Numbered from the stretch's first letter, positions 1 to 6,164 are shown. The stretch is 8,588 nucleotides of DNA from a bacterium (GCA_027294925.1 JAPULM010000380.1:1-8588), one strand, 5' to 3'. Numbers and translations are program-made. The notes: generated by a model not told the origin, from the letters alone.

Positions 1-2
1 AT

Positions 3-389
3 CAGGTGGGCCAACCGCATCAAGAGGGGATCACGGGGGAACTCGGCCAGGTGGGCTTTGAGCTGTGCCAGCAGGTGGGGGAAAGCCCTCAGCTCTTTCG
101 CGTGCTGCGGAGACTGGCCCAGTTTTATTTGAATCGGAGGGCGGTACAGACCGCGCGGGAGCTCGGAGAGCAGTGCCTCAGCCTGGCCCAAAGCCAGCAA
201 GACCCAGCGCTCCTCCTGGAGGTCGACATGAGGCTAGGGGTGAGCTTGTTTTGGCTTGGCGAGGTGGCCCAAGCCCAGGAGCACGTGGAACGGGGCATTG
301 CCCTCTACGACTCCCAGACGCACCACGCCCATGCCTTTCTGTATGGACTGGACCCCGGGACGAGCTGCCTCAAAACTGGCGCTAGATGA
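3..389 (+). pseudogene. C-terminal TPR fragment of an adenylate cyclase/ATPase-type signalling protein (truncated)
   Basis: The reading frame is already open at the left edge, so the 5' part lies outside the window. The protein resembles the TPR region after the AAA ATPase module in large class III cyclase/ATPase/TPR fusion proteins: ELCQQVGESPQLFRVLRRL, then FYLNRRAVQTARELGEQ, QDPALLLEVDMRLG, LFWLGEVAQAQEHVERGIAL and HAFLYGLDPG are typical segments of that repeat array, each a helix pair. In intact relatives the LYGxDPG segment is followed by several further TPR helices. Here the match stops within a few residues and the frame ends at LKTGAR. This is therefore a fragment broken at about position 370, and no function is expected. 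The family match is from memory of its motifs. A short divergent but functional TPR protein is less likely. Confidence 0.6.
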
Positions 390-504
390 AGACGGCTGCG
401 TTTTGGTCTGGAGCGGCGAAGCTGCCACCCCACCGGTGCCAATGTCCACCTCAGCACCACCGGCTCCTTACAAAGGGATACCATTCAAGCGCCCATCATA
501 TGCA

Positions 505-1914
505 TCAATCGAGCAATCCCGATGGGATGCGGTGGTGCCAATCCGTCGCCTGCTCATACGCCCACCCAATCCTGAGAACCGTACCCTCATCGTAGGGCCG
601 CCCGATGAGCTGCAGACCACTCGGCAGGCCGTCCCCGGTAAACCCATTGGGAACCGTCAGGGCACAGCGCTCGAGTAGATTCACGGCACGGGTAAATCCC
701 GCCGGGGTCGAGGTTTGGTCTACTTGATGCAGCGGGATGGCAGGCGTCCCGATGGTAGGCGTGGCCAATACGTCGAATGCGTCAAGGGCCGCGGCGAATT
801 GGCATTTAATTCGGCCCATCTCGGCCAGGGCATCGAGATACTGGCGTGCCGACAACCGCTTGCCAGCCAGAATGCGAGGTCGAACGTCCTCGTCCAACGG
901 CAGATCCGCCTCGTCACATAGGTCACCCACCACGCTATACCCTTCAGCATAGATGATGGTGCCGGTGCGCTCGGCGAAGTCGGAAAAGGACAGGGGCAGT
1001 GATTCGAGCTGGACGACCTCTGCCCCGAGGTTCGCCAAGACATCGAGCGAGGCATCGAAGCTCGCGAGGATCTCGGGGTCAACGCCCTCGCGCTCTCGCC
1101 GGGGCATGACGGCGACTCGGAATCCGCTCGTTCCCCGCTTGAGATTCGAAATCGGGTCGATGTCGACAACCCCCCGAGTGCGAATATCCCGGGGGTCCGC
1201 GCCTTGCAAGACTGCCAGCAGCAACGCCGCGTCTTCGACGTCACGAGCCAGCGGGCCGGGAGTATCCAGCGTGGCCGCCAGCGGTAGCACCCCGTAGGTG
1301 CTGATCCGTCCTATAGTCGTCTTGAGCCCGGCCAAGCCGCACCACGCGGAGGGGAGCCGCACCGAGCCGCCCGTATCGGTGCCGATTGCCCAGGGGGCGA
1401 GGCCGGCCGCGACCGCCACCCCGGACCCGGCGCTGGACCCGCCTGGGGTTCGATGCACCTCTAGGTCCCACGGATTCCAGGGGGTACCGAGCTGCTGGTT
1501 GGTCCCCCAGCCACCCATGGCGAATTGCACGGTGTGGGTCTTCCCCAGCACGATCATTCCAGCCGCAACCATCTTCTCCACCAAGGTGGCGGTGTAGGTG
1601 GAGCGGCGGTCATGCCAGGCCCCACAGCCACCCGTGGTCACACGGCCATCGATCTCGACGATATCCTTTACTGCAACCGGGATACCGTGGAGCGGGCCGA
1701 TGCGATGGCCAGACGCAATGGCGTCCGCCGCTGCTTTCGCCGCCGCTCGGGCATCGTCTGCGTAGACATCGATGTAGGCGTGGAGTTTTTCATCGTAGCG
1801 GGCGATGCGGTTCAGGTAGCCCTCGACGACTTCCACCGGGCCGGCCTCACCCTTGCTAATACGGTCACGCAGCCGGTGCACCGGCTCGAACGCTAGGTGA
1901 GTATTCGCCGTCAT
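505..1914 (-). CDS. Amidase signature family amidohydrolase
   Basis: 469-aa cytoplasmic amidase-signature enzyme, expected to hydrolyse a carboxamide to the acid and ammonia through a Ser-cisSer-Lys triad. All three residues are visible: Lys83 in GIPVAVKDIVEIDG, the cis-Ser Ser160 in TPGGSSAGSGVAVAAG, and the nucleophile Ser184 in GTDTGGSVRLPSAWCGLAGLK. The 24-residue Ser-Ser spacing equals that in GatA-type enzymes, and the length is normal for the family. I chose the ATG at 1914 because AAGGAG lies 7 nt upstream; the frame stays open 20 codons further, but that Arg-rich extension has no comparable site. No gatB or gatC is adjacent, so a stand-alone catabolic or detoxifying amidase is likelier than the tRNA amidotransferase subunit. 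The substrate cannot be read from the sequence. Nearest same-strand gene upstream is the crotonase, about 450 nt away. Confidence 0.92.
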   Translation of the reverse strand: MTANTHLAFEPVHRLRDRISKGEAGPVEVVEGYLNRIARYDEKLHAYIDVYADDARAAAKAAADAIASGHRIGPLHGIPVAVKDIVEIDGRVTTGGCGAWHDRRSTYTATLVEKMVAAGMIVLGKTHTVQFAMGGWGTNQQLGTPWNPWDLEVHRTPGGSSAGSGVAVAAGLAPWAIGTDTGGSVRLPSAWCGLAGLKTTIGRISTYGVLPLAATLDTPGPLARDVEDAALLLAVLQGADPRDIRTRGVVDIDPISNLKRGTSGFRVAVMPRREREGVDPEILASFDASLDVLANLGAEVVQLESLPLSFSDFAERTGTIIYAEGYSVVGDLCDEADLPLDEDVRPRILAGKRLSARQYLDALAEMGRIKCQFAAALDAFDVLATPTIGTPAIPLHQVDQTSTPAGFTRAVNLLERCALTVPNGFTGDGLPSGLQLIGRPYDEGTVLRIGWAYEQATDWHHRIPSGLLD

Positions 1915-1950
1915 GGTCAGTCTCCTTGTTCGTTTGCCAGTCGCACGACG

Positions 1951-1972
1951 GCGTGGCGCACCGCCGCCACGC
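1951..1972 (-). promoter_or_regulatory. GC-rich hairpin in the amidase leader
   Basis: GCGTGGCG (1951-1958) and CGCCACGC (1965-1972) are perfect 8-bp inverted arms around a 6-nt loop. The hairpin lies about 37 nt upstream of the amidase ATG, between the candidate promoter and the Shine-Dalgarno, so it would form in the mRNA leader. No U-tract follows on either strand, so it is not a standard terminator. In GC-rich DNA it could be chance. Confidence 0.35.
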
Positions 1973-2051
1973 AATCCGGATGCAAGGGGGCGGCCGGCAA
2001 ATGCCAGATGTGATTCAGCTTCAGCTCGAGCGAGCCCCCTCTGATGGCTCT

Positions 2052-2080
2052 ATCCTAGCCCACGCTGAGCTACATGTCCA
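2052..2080 (-). promoter_or_regulatory. Candidate sigma-70-type promoter for the amidase
   Basis: On the minus strand TGGACA (2075-2080, 5 of 6 to TTGACA) is separated by exactly 17 nt from TAGGAT (2052-2057, 4 of 6 to TATAAT). Transcription would start near 2045 and give a leader of about 130 nt carrying the hairpin at 1951-1972. The -35 overlaps the start of the recombinase remnant on the other strand. Confidence 0.35.
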
Positions 2081-2284
2081 GACTGTACATTGCCTACTAC
2101 GCCTAGCTGCGAACCGCGCAAAGCCATCGATCGCAAGACGTTTGAGATGGCACTCCAGCTCTACGAGGTCCGCACGAGTTCCGTGCAAAGTTTCTGTACT
2201 CGCCTGGGCATTGCACGGCGCACGTTTTATCGTGAACTCGCAGCGTGTCGTACACATCAAGCTAAAATGCTGATTACCCGTTGA
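2074..2284 (+). pseudogene. Serine recombinase (resolvase/invertase) remnant, C-terminal HTH
   Basis: From 2090 to 2284 a frame without a proper start encodes a segment like the linker and C-terminal helix-turn-helix of serine recombinases: PRKAIDRKTFEMALQLYE, then VQSFCTRLGIARRTFYREL, where LGI-x-RRTFYR is the recognition-helix part. The roughly 120-residue catalytic domain with its active-site serine is absent. Just upstream, in a different frame, the ATG at 2074 reads MSRLYIAYYA then TAG, which resembles the conserved start of such enzymes (Y-I-A-Y-Y-R-V-S-T). The simplest reading is a recombinase gene that lost its middle, leaving start and end close together. It cannot be active. A resolvase-type origin fits better than an IS transposase because of the TFYR motif, but this is motif-level recognition only. 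Confidence 0.5.
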
Positions 2285-2360
2285 AAGAGAACCTGTTCCA
2301 GCTACTTTGCCACTGCTGACAGCTTGGCTCATTTTGGGCCGTTTTGTTCCATGCAATCGA

Positions 2361-3191
2361 TCAGGAATCATCATACTGGGCGAACTGGTCGCGGCGCCAT
2401 TTGAGCGCGGCTCGCAAGCCATCGCGTTGCCGGATTTCAGTAAACTGCACGCCGACATCTGTCTTCGCGGCATAGAGCGGTGCCACGACGTCGAGTCCGG
2501 CCTGCATCGCGCTGGTGAATCCGGCCGCGTCAGCGCCCCGGTTGATCGACAGCTTGGTAAATTGCAGTGCTTCCGGCGAAATCAGGGCAAGACGCTTGGC
2601 GAATCTGAGGGTCTTTTCCTGCAACTCGTCCAGTGGCACAACCCGGTTGATCATGCCGAGATTCATCGCCGTTTGCGCATCGATCATGTCGCCCAAATAC
2701 AGGAGTTCACGCGCCTTCTTGTAGCCGATCATCCACGGCATAATGATTGCCGGACCGACATTGGAGAAATGAATTTCCGGTTCGCCGAACAAGGCGTTGT
2801 CGGCGGCGATGGTGATATCGCAGAACATGGTCAGCTCACAGCCGCCGCCGAGCGCATGACCCTGGACCGAAGCGATCACCGGCTTGCGCATAAGCCAGGG
2901 GATCATTTCGAAGCGCAGATCCTCACTGAGCGACGCATGCCACATCATCGCGTTGTAACGCCGCTCCTCCCGTTCCGGGCTGTCGGAATCGATATCGTAG
3001 CCGACGCAGAAGCTGCGCCCTTCCGCGCGCAGAATGACGACGCTGACTGCCTTATCATCATCAGCACGCAGTAGTGCCTCGGAAACGTCACCGCGCAGCT
3101 CATGACTGATCGCGTTCAGCTTCTCCGGCCGGTTCATCGTGATGATGGCGATATTCGCGTCGATTTCATAGCGAACTAGATCGTCGGTCAT
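2361..3191 (-). CDS. Enoyl-CoA hydratase/isomerase (crotonase) family protein
   Basis: 276-aa crotonase-fold enzyme acting on an acyl-CoA thioester in the cytoplasm. Visible motifs are the N-terminal NRPEKLNAIS (residues 20-29), the oxyanion-loop region FCVGYDI (61-67, usually FCAGADI), HALGGGCEL (112-120) and FGEPEI (135-140). Glu119 and Glu139 are 20 residues apart and align with the two catalytic glutamates of classical enoyl-CoA hydratase (Glu144 and Glu164 in the rat enzyme), so hydratase activity is plausible; Gly116 fits the second oxyanion-hole position. A longer segment (residues 70-100) with WHASLSEDLRFEMIPWL between the two loops, and Tyr66 in place of the usual Ala, set it apart from housekeeping FadB-type sequences. 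Start: ATG at 3191 with AGGAG 7 nt upstream. It is on the same strand as the FAD oxidoreductase, 286 nt downstream of it. The acyl-CoA substrate is unknown. Confidence 0.92.
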   Translation of the reverse strand: MTDDLVRYEIDANIAIITMNRPEKLNAISHELRGDVSEALLRADDDKAVSVVILRAEGRSFCVGYDIDSDSPEREERRYNAMMWHASLSEDLRFEMIPWLMRKPVIASVQGHALGGGCELTMFCDITIAADNALFGEPEIHFSNVGPAIIMPWMIGYKKARELLYLGDMIDAQTAMNLGMINRVVPLDELQEKTLRFAKRLALISPEALQFTKLSINRGADAAGFTSAMQAGLDVVAPLYAAKTDVGVQFTEIRQRDGLRAALKWRRDQFAQYDDS

Positions 3192-3294
3192 GGCTTATCT
3201 CCTTTTTGTTGCGCCGGCAACGTAAGTGTGTCGACGATGACGCAGCCCTGCCCTTCCGGCTACACCTTGATGGGATTGAGGTCAATCTACTCGA

Positions 3295-3471
3295 TCATGA
3301 GCAACCTACACGGCATTGGGGTGATACTATGCGGCAGACGGGGAATCGGGTGGGCTCCCGGAACTTGGGAATAACCTTTTCTCCCAGTAAATCAAGCCCG
3401 CCTATGACCTGTTCGTGGCTGGTGTTACCTGCCCCAAGCATCAGGAGAAGGGTAAGGCGAATTTCACACAT
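3295..3471 (-). pseudogene. C-terminal remnant of a luciferase-like (LLM class) flavin monooxygenase
   Basis: A 58-codon frame whose ATG lies 6 nt after the stop of the FAD oxidoreductase. Residues 11-39, covering MLGAGNTSHEQVIGGL and DLLGEKVIPKFRE, match the usual last helix of luciferase-like monooxygenases, which ends in a G-N-x-x-H-E-x-V...LF-x-x-x-VIP-x-(F/L)R pattern. The remaining residues (TRFPVCRIV to VGCS) look non-coding. The TIM-barrel body of about 300 residues is missing, so it is a remnant, unless the tail now serves as a short ORF, which I doubt. It suggests that a monooxygenase gene once stood between the oxidoreductase and the crotonase, on the same strand, and was largely deleted. 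Recognition is by motif only. Confidence 0.45.
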
Positions 3472-3477
3472 CGTTCC

Positions 3478-4584
3478 CTAGAGGTTGGCACGCTGTCGAG
3501 CCTGCTCCGGCAGCAGCGCGTGCAGCCGCGGGTGCTCCTTTCCATGCACCAGCAACTCTGTCAAGATGTGGGCGAGCACAGCGGAGAGCAAAAAGCCATT
3601 AGTGCCTGGCACCGCGACATAGGCGTCCTCAAGCTCTGCAAGCGGCCCCAGGATCGGAATCTTTGCCGGCGTCGCGACAGCAACCCCAGCGTTCGCTTCA
3701 ACCACCTCAGCTGCAAAGGTAGGAAGAATCGTATTGAGACGCTCCAACAACCAATGGCGTCCCTCTGGAGTCGGCTGTGCGACAAAGCCCGTTGGGTCAT
3801 GTTTGCTCCCTACATGCACCAGATCGTCGCGTCGCGTGACGATATTCACCTCATCCCAACGCACCGCACAATGCAAGGCACGGCCCTTGGGACGGAGGTG
3901 GATTTTCTGCAAACTGTGCGGCGCGATAGGGAGTGATCCGCTTAACCATTCCGAAGCCGCGATCCCGCTCCACGCACCCATGGTCAAAACCAAGGTGTCG
4001 CAGGGCACCGTGGTGCCGTCCTGCAAGCGCACGGCGGTCACCCGATCGCCCGTACGCTGCAACCCGACGGCCTCTGCCTGACGAAGCTGCGCACCATGCC
4101 GCTGTGCAGCTTGCGATAGGGCAGAGACAAACTGATACCCGTCTATCTGCATGCAGTCTTGGTGCAATGCGCCACCGAGCACATGGGGGGCGAGGTGCGG
4201 TTCAATCTCACGGGCGGCTTTGCCATCGATCCATTCCACCCGCAAGCCCTCCTGCTGTAGCGCGGTGGCAAACTGCTGCGTCTGCGCCACGCCCTGCTCA
4301 TCAAGTGCCGCGTAAACATACTGCACATCGTGGTCTAGCGGATCAATACCGCTTTCCGCTTTGATCCTGGGCACGAAGCGACGAAACAGCCCCAGACTTT
4401 CCGCTGCCAAAGCCGTTTCGACCTCACCTGGCTGCACGTTCCCCGCCGACGCACCCGACGCGCCTGCACCGACATGCTGACGCTCAATCAAAGTAACCGG
4501 CACGCCCTCGAGAGCGAGCCGGTAGGCCAAAAAACAGCCAACGACCCCACCGCCAACTATCGTGACTGACTCAGGTATGGACAT
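3478..4584 (-). CDS. DAO-family FAD-dependent oxidoreductase (glycine/D-amino-acid oxidase-like)
   Basis: 368-aa flavoprotein of the D-amino-acid oxidase fold. The Rossmann dinucleotide motif is at the N-terminus (VTIVGGGVVGCFLAYRLALE, GGGVVG at residues 11-16), with Glu34 placed to bind the FAD ribose. GASGASAGNVQPG (41-53) is the second FAD-contact loop typical of ThiO/DadA/SoxB-like proteins. The C-terminus has the closing flavin motif PILGPLAELEDAYVAVPGTNG. It likely oxidises an amine or amino acid to the imine, passing electrons to O2 or a quinone; the substrate cannot be told. Length is typical. Start: ATG at 4584 with GGAGG only 4 nt upstream and no better in-frame start. It is the first gene of a minus-strand run (monooxygenase remnant, crotonase). 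A 16-bp palindrome lies 79-94 nt upstream. Confidence 0.9.
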   Translation of the reverse strand: MSIPESVTIVGGGVVGCFLAYRLALEGVPVTLIERQHVGAGASGASAGNVQPGEVETALAAESLGLFRRFVPRIKAESGIDPLDHDVQYVYAALDEQGVAQTQQFATALQQEGLRVEWIDGKAAREIEPHLAPHVLGGALHQDCMQIDGYQFVSALSQAAQRHGAQLRQAEAVGLQRTGDRVTAVRLQDGTTVPCDTLVLTMGAWSGIAASEWLSGSLPIAPHSLQKIHLRPKGRALHCAVRWDEVNIVTRRDDLVHVGSKHDPTGFVAQPTPEGRHWLLERLNTILPTFAAEVVEANAGVAVATPAKIPILGPLAELEDAYVAVPGTNGFLLSAVLAHILTELLVHGKEHPRLHALLPEQARQRANL

Positions 4585-4662
4585 GGGACCTCCAGGCCAA
4601 ACAAATATCTTCCGCTATTGCCACCTTAACGCCCATCTCTAATGCCTTGTGTTTTGCTGCTT

Positions 4663-4678
4663 GCCGAACATGTTCGGC
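4663..4678. promoter_or_regulatory. 16-bp perfect palindrome upstream of the FAD oxidoreductase
   Basis: GCCGAACATGTTCGGC is fully self-complementary, with half-site GCCGAACA. It lies 79-94 nt upstream of the oxidoreductase ATG, a normal place for an operator. If the -10 at 4753-4758 is used, the site lies inside the leader and could act as a roadblock operator or RNA hairpin. The regulator is unknown. Confidence 0.4.
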
Positions 4679-4724
4679 TTCTGCCGTTGTGATGGGCATG
4701 ACTTCCCGCCTCGCCTGCACGTAA

Positions 4725-4761
4725 GATATAACGGCTTTGAGACGTGCTGGCAGTTATATCA
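4725..4761 (-). promoter_or_regulatory. Extended -10-like element and inverted repeat GATATAAC/GTTATATC
   Basis: GATATAAC (4725-4732) and GTTATATC (4753-4760) are perfect 8-bp inverted arms 20 nt apart. On the minus strand the right arm gives TGA-TATAAC (4753-4761), an extended -10 (TGn plus 5 of 6 to TATAAT), pointing at the oxidoreductase about 170 nt away. There is no good -35. The opposite arm gives TATAAC on the plus strand without TGn. It may be a promoter pair, an operator or chance. Confidence 0.25.
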
Positions 4762-4805
4762 CATTCTGCAAAGGACATCACACAAAACGCCTGGAGCCCC
4801 TAATA

Positions 4806-4823
4806 AACACCAAACGTGGTGTT
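4806..4823. repeat. 7-bp-stem inverted repeat ahead of the RHH-like gene
   Basis: AACACCA (4806-4812) and TGGTGTT (4817-4823) are perfect arms around AACG. It lies about 50-95 nt upstream of the possible starts of the ribbon-helix-helix-like frame. Small RHH regulators often bind palindromes near their own promoters, so this is a candidate autoregulatory operator. No T-tract follows. Confidence 0.3.
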
Positions 4824-4869
4824 CTACCTCCGAGCCGCGATCTCTTGATCGAGGACGACCTGGACGTGC

Positions 4870-5170
4870 ATGGCACGGCCGGGTAAACTGGCCCATGAAT
4901 GTCCCGATACTGTTGGCGAATTCTAACCAAGATACACCCGAATATCCTGCGGCGTCTGCGGTTGGTCGCTTCAGCCTACGAGATGACGCCAGCAAAAATG
5001 CTCAATTTCATCCTGACCGTCTCGTTCGACGAACTTGAGGGCAAACAAGACGACTATACTGTGAGCCTGCCCTCGCGCCGAGCTAGCACACGCAGGTCGA
5101 GTGGTATGACGACCCAGGACTGTGTCCCTACGAGCGGTACCGCTGGCTCAGGATGAAGGGCATCATCTGA
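4870..5170 (+). pseudogene. Ribbon-helix-helix-like small protein gene broken by frameshifts
   Basis: The core frame (4899-5086) encodes a beta strand RILTKIHP, a first helix NILRRLRLVASAYEM and a second helix TPAKMLNFILTVSFDELE, the layout of an Arc/MetJ/CopG-type RHH DNA-binding protein. After DDYTVSLPSRR this frame turns into non-coding-looking sequence. In another frame, open from 5087, a convincing tail reads HTQVEWYDDPGLCPYERY then RWLRMKGII, ending at TGA 5168-5170. Upstream, a third frame starting at ATG 4870 gives MARPGKLAHECPDTV, a start typical of DNA-binding proteins, before stopping. A gene of about 95 codons with two small indels explains all three pieces. No good ribosome binding site is seen at either possible start. 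I do not recognise the exact family; antitoxin or transcription regulator is the natural guess. Confidence 0.4.
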
Positions 5171-5358
5171 GGCTCTTTAATCTTCCTTACGAATTTGACC
5201 CGCTGCACTCACGGCCGTCTCCGTGCGTATTCCGGTTGAAGCCTACCACCATAAAGTGAGGTATTGGAGCAACACGCGACGCAGACATAACCCCATCGGT
5301 ATGCTGAGCCTTTCTCACATCTATAAGGGCGGTTCAGATGCCAGCCAGGAGGTCATCA
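5171..5358. other. Intergenic stretch, left flank of the IS21 remnant
   Basis: I see no credible gene. The stretch probably includes the left end of the IS21-type element, because istA normally begins a short distance inside the terminal repeat, but I could not identify the terminal repeat with confidence. GGAGG 6 nt before 5359 is the ribosome binding site of the istA remnant. Confidence 0.3.
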
Positions 5359-5480
5359 ATGAGTCAAGTCAAAGAAGTCCTACGTCTCAAATGGGACTGC
5401 GGTCTGAGCAACCGCCAGATTGCCCACAGTTTACGGATCAGCCGACCGACTGTGGCCGAGTGCGGCGAGCGTCGGCGGTG
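5359..5480 (+). mobile_element. istA: IS21-family istA transposase, N-terminal fragment
   Basis: With a strong Shine-Dalgarno (GGAGG, 6 nt spacing), the ATG at 5359 begins MSQVKEVLRLKWDCGLSNRQ then IAHSLRISRPTVAE. This is the N-terminal helix-turn-helix of IS21-family IstA transposases. Around 5461 the frame breaks; shifting frame recovers RRASAV, as expected after TVAE-x-V in this family, so one or two bases were lost there. The unshifted frame stops at 5506-5508. Beyond about 5480 nothing matches, so the DDE catalytic domain and the partner ATPase gene istB are gone. The element is dead and only about its first 40 codons remain. Identification of the HTH segment is confident; the boundaries are approximate. 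Confidence 0.7.
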
Positions 5481-5828
5481 TTCCACTCGTCGTTCCACCA
5501 TAGGTTGACGCCCGACGGGGTTTGGACGGTAGGCGCGGGGCGCTCGGAAAAGTATGCCAGTCGGGTGAGACCCTTGCAGAACCGCTCGGAATAATCGTCG
5601 GGAGTGATGCTGTTACAGACACCGGCTGACTTGAGGGAACAACAACCCTGGGTCAGGTGGCGCCAGCGGTGAGGTTTTTGCTCCTAGCAACGGCTCGCCG
5701 CAAGCCGTTGCTAGGCGAATCGCGGTCTGGACATGCCGCCCCGGATAGGTACAATCTCTTTGATGTCTCAGGCTGTCCGCTTATCCCCGGTGATCTAGGT
5801 CGAAGCGGCTATTACCGAATTACTAGGG
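5481..5828. other. Gene-free stretch between the IS21 remnant and the repeat-protein gene
   Basis: No convincing coding region on either strand. A minus-strand frame across 5431-5622 has the look of a shadow, rich in Ser, Pro, Thr and Arg with no motif. The one notable structure is the perfect hairpin at 5683-5715. I see no terminator with a T-tract after the minus-strand gene ending at 5829. Confidence 0.35.
5683..5715. repeat. Perfect 13-bp-stem hairpin
   Basis: CCTAGCAACGGCT (5683-5695) and AGCCGTTGCTAGG (5703-5715) are exact reverse complements around a 7-nt loop (5696-5702). It lies about 115-145 nt downstream of the minus-strand cassette and beyond the IS21 remnant. No U-run follows on either strand: the minus transcript continues with an A-rich stretch. 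It could be a Rho-type or RNA-stabilising hairpin, a dispersed repeat, or a mobile-element end. Confidence 0.6.
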
Positions 5829-6164
5829 TTAGTCACACTTCCAACGGTCGCCTTCGATGACCGCTTTACAATTTCCAGAGTTGCACTTCCAAACGTCGCC
5901 CTCAACGATCGCTTTGCAGTCTTTGGAAGCACACTTCCAGACGTCACCCTCAATAATCGCTTTACAGTCTTCTGACGCGCATTTCCAAGCATCGGTCTCA
6001 ACGATCGCCTTGCAGTCCTTTGAAACGCATTTCCAGATGTCACCCTCGATGATTGCCTTACAGTCCTTCTCACTCAACAGAATTGCCGAAGCGAGGAGAG
6101 GGCAAATAAGCACGATTAAAAGAGCAGAACAAAATCGTGAAATGAAAATCTGTAATTTCATCAT
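5829..6164 (-). CDS. Exported protein of five 16-residue cysteine repeats
   Basis: 111-aa protein of unrecognised family. Residues 1-27 form a signal peptide: Lys3 and Arg10, hydrophobic core SALLIVLICPLLASA, and a likely signal peptidase I site after Ala-Ser-Ala27. The mature part is almost only five tandem copies of (K/E/G)(D/N)CKA(I/V)(I/V)EGDxWKCxS, giving ten cysteines in a regular C-x10-C-x4-C pattern. Every repeat keeps both Cys, the Trp and EGD (ETD once). Such spacing suggests a disulfide-stapled extracytoplasmic solenoid or rod; whether the cysteines bind metal or pair between chains cannot be told. The start is ATG 6164, directly followed by a second ATG; the ribosome binding site is weak (GGTGG further upstream, GAAG abutting). 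It is the last gene of the minus-strand small-protein run, 105 nt after the preceding stop. Confidence 0.75.
   Translation of the reverse strand: MMKLQIFISRFCSALLIVLICPLLASAILLSEKDCKAIIEGDIWKCVSKDCKAIVETDAWKCASEDCKAIIEGDVWKCASKDCKAIVEGDVWKCNSGNCKAVIEGDRWKCD
5832..6068 (-). repeat. Five tandem 48-bp coding repeats
   Basis: The repeat units of the exported protein are also visible in the DNA: five in-frame copies of a 48-bp unit, the last shortened by the stop codon. On the plus strand each unit shows a CACTTCCA-like block, a CCCTC or CTTCGATGA-like block, and CGCTTTACAG or CGCCTTGCAG. The copies differ at many third positions, so the expansion is not recent but the peptide has been kept. Confidence 0.85.

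Noticed and set aside
2307..3074. Long plus-strand frame of 255 codons
   Set aside because: It is antisense to the crotonase gene, whose catalytic motifs and ribosome binding site are clear; the antisense product shows no family motif.
3415..3936. Plus-strand frame of 173 codons
   Set aside because: Antisense to the C-terminal part of the FAD oxidoreductase, whose flavin-binding motifs are intact.
4663..4678. Palindrome as a LexA/SOS box
   Set aside because: Gram-positive and mycobacterial LexA sites have CGAAC and GTTCG separated by four bases; here the separation is two, and no SOS gene is adjacent.
4649..5038. Plus-strand frame of 129 codons
   Set aside because: Cys/Pro/Arg-rich with no motif, and it runs in a different frame through the convincing ribbon-helix-helix core.
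5431..5622. Minus-strand frame of 63 codons
   Set aside because: Ser/Pro/Thr-rich, overlaps the istA remnant on the other strand, and has no family motif.
5683..5715. Hairpin as a Rho-independent terminator or attC site
   Set aside because: No T-tract follows on either strand, and the sequence lacks the RYYYAAC and GTTRRRY core sites of attC.
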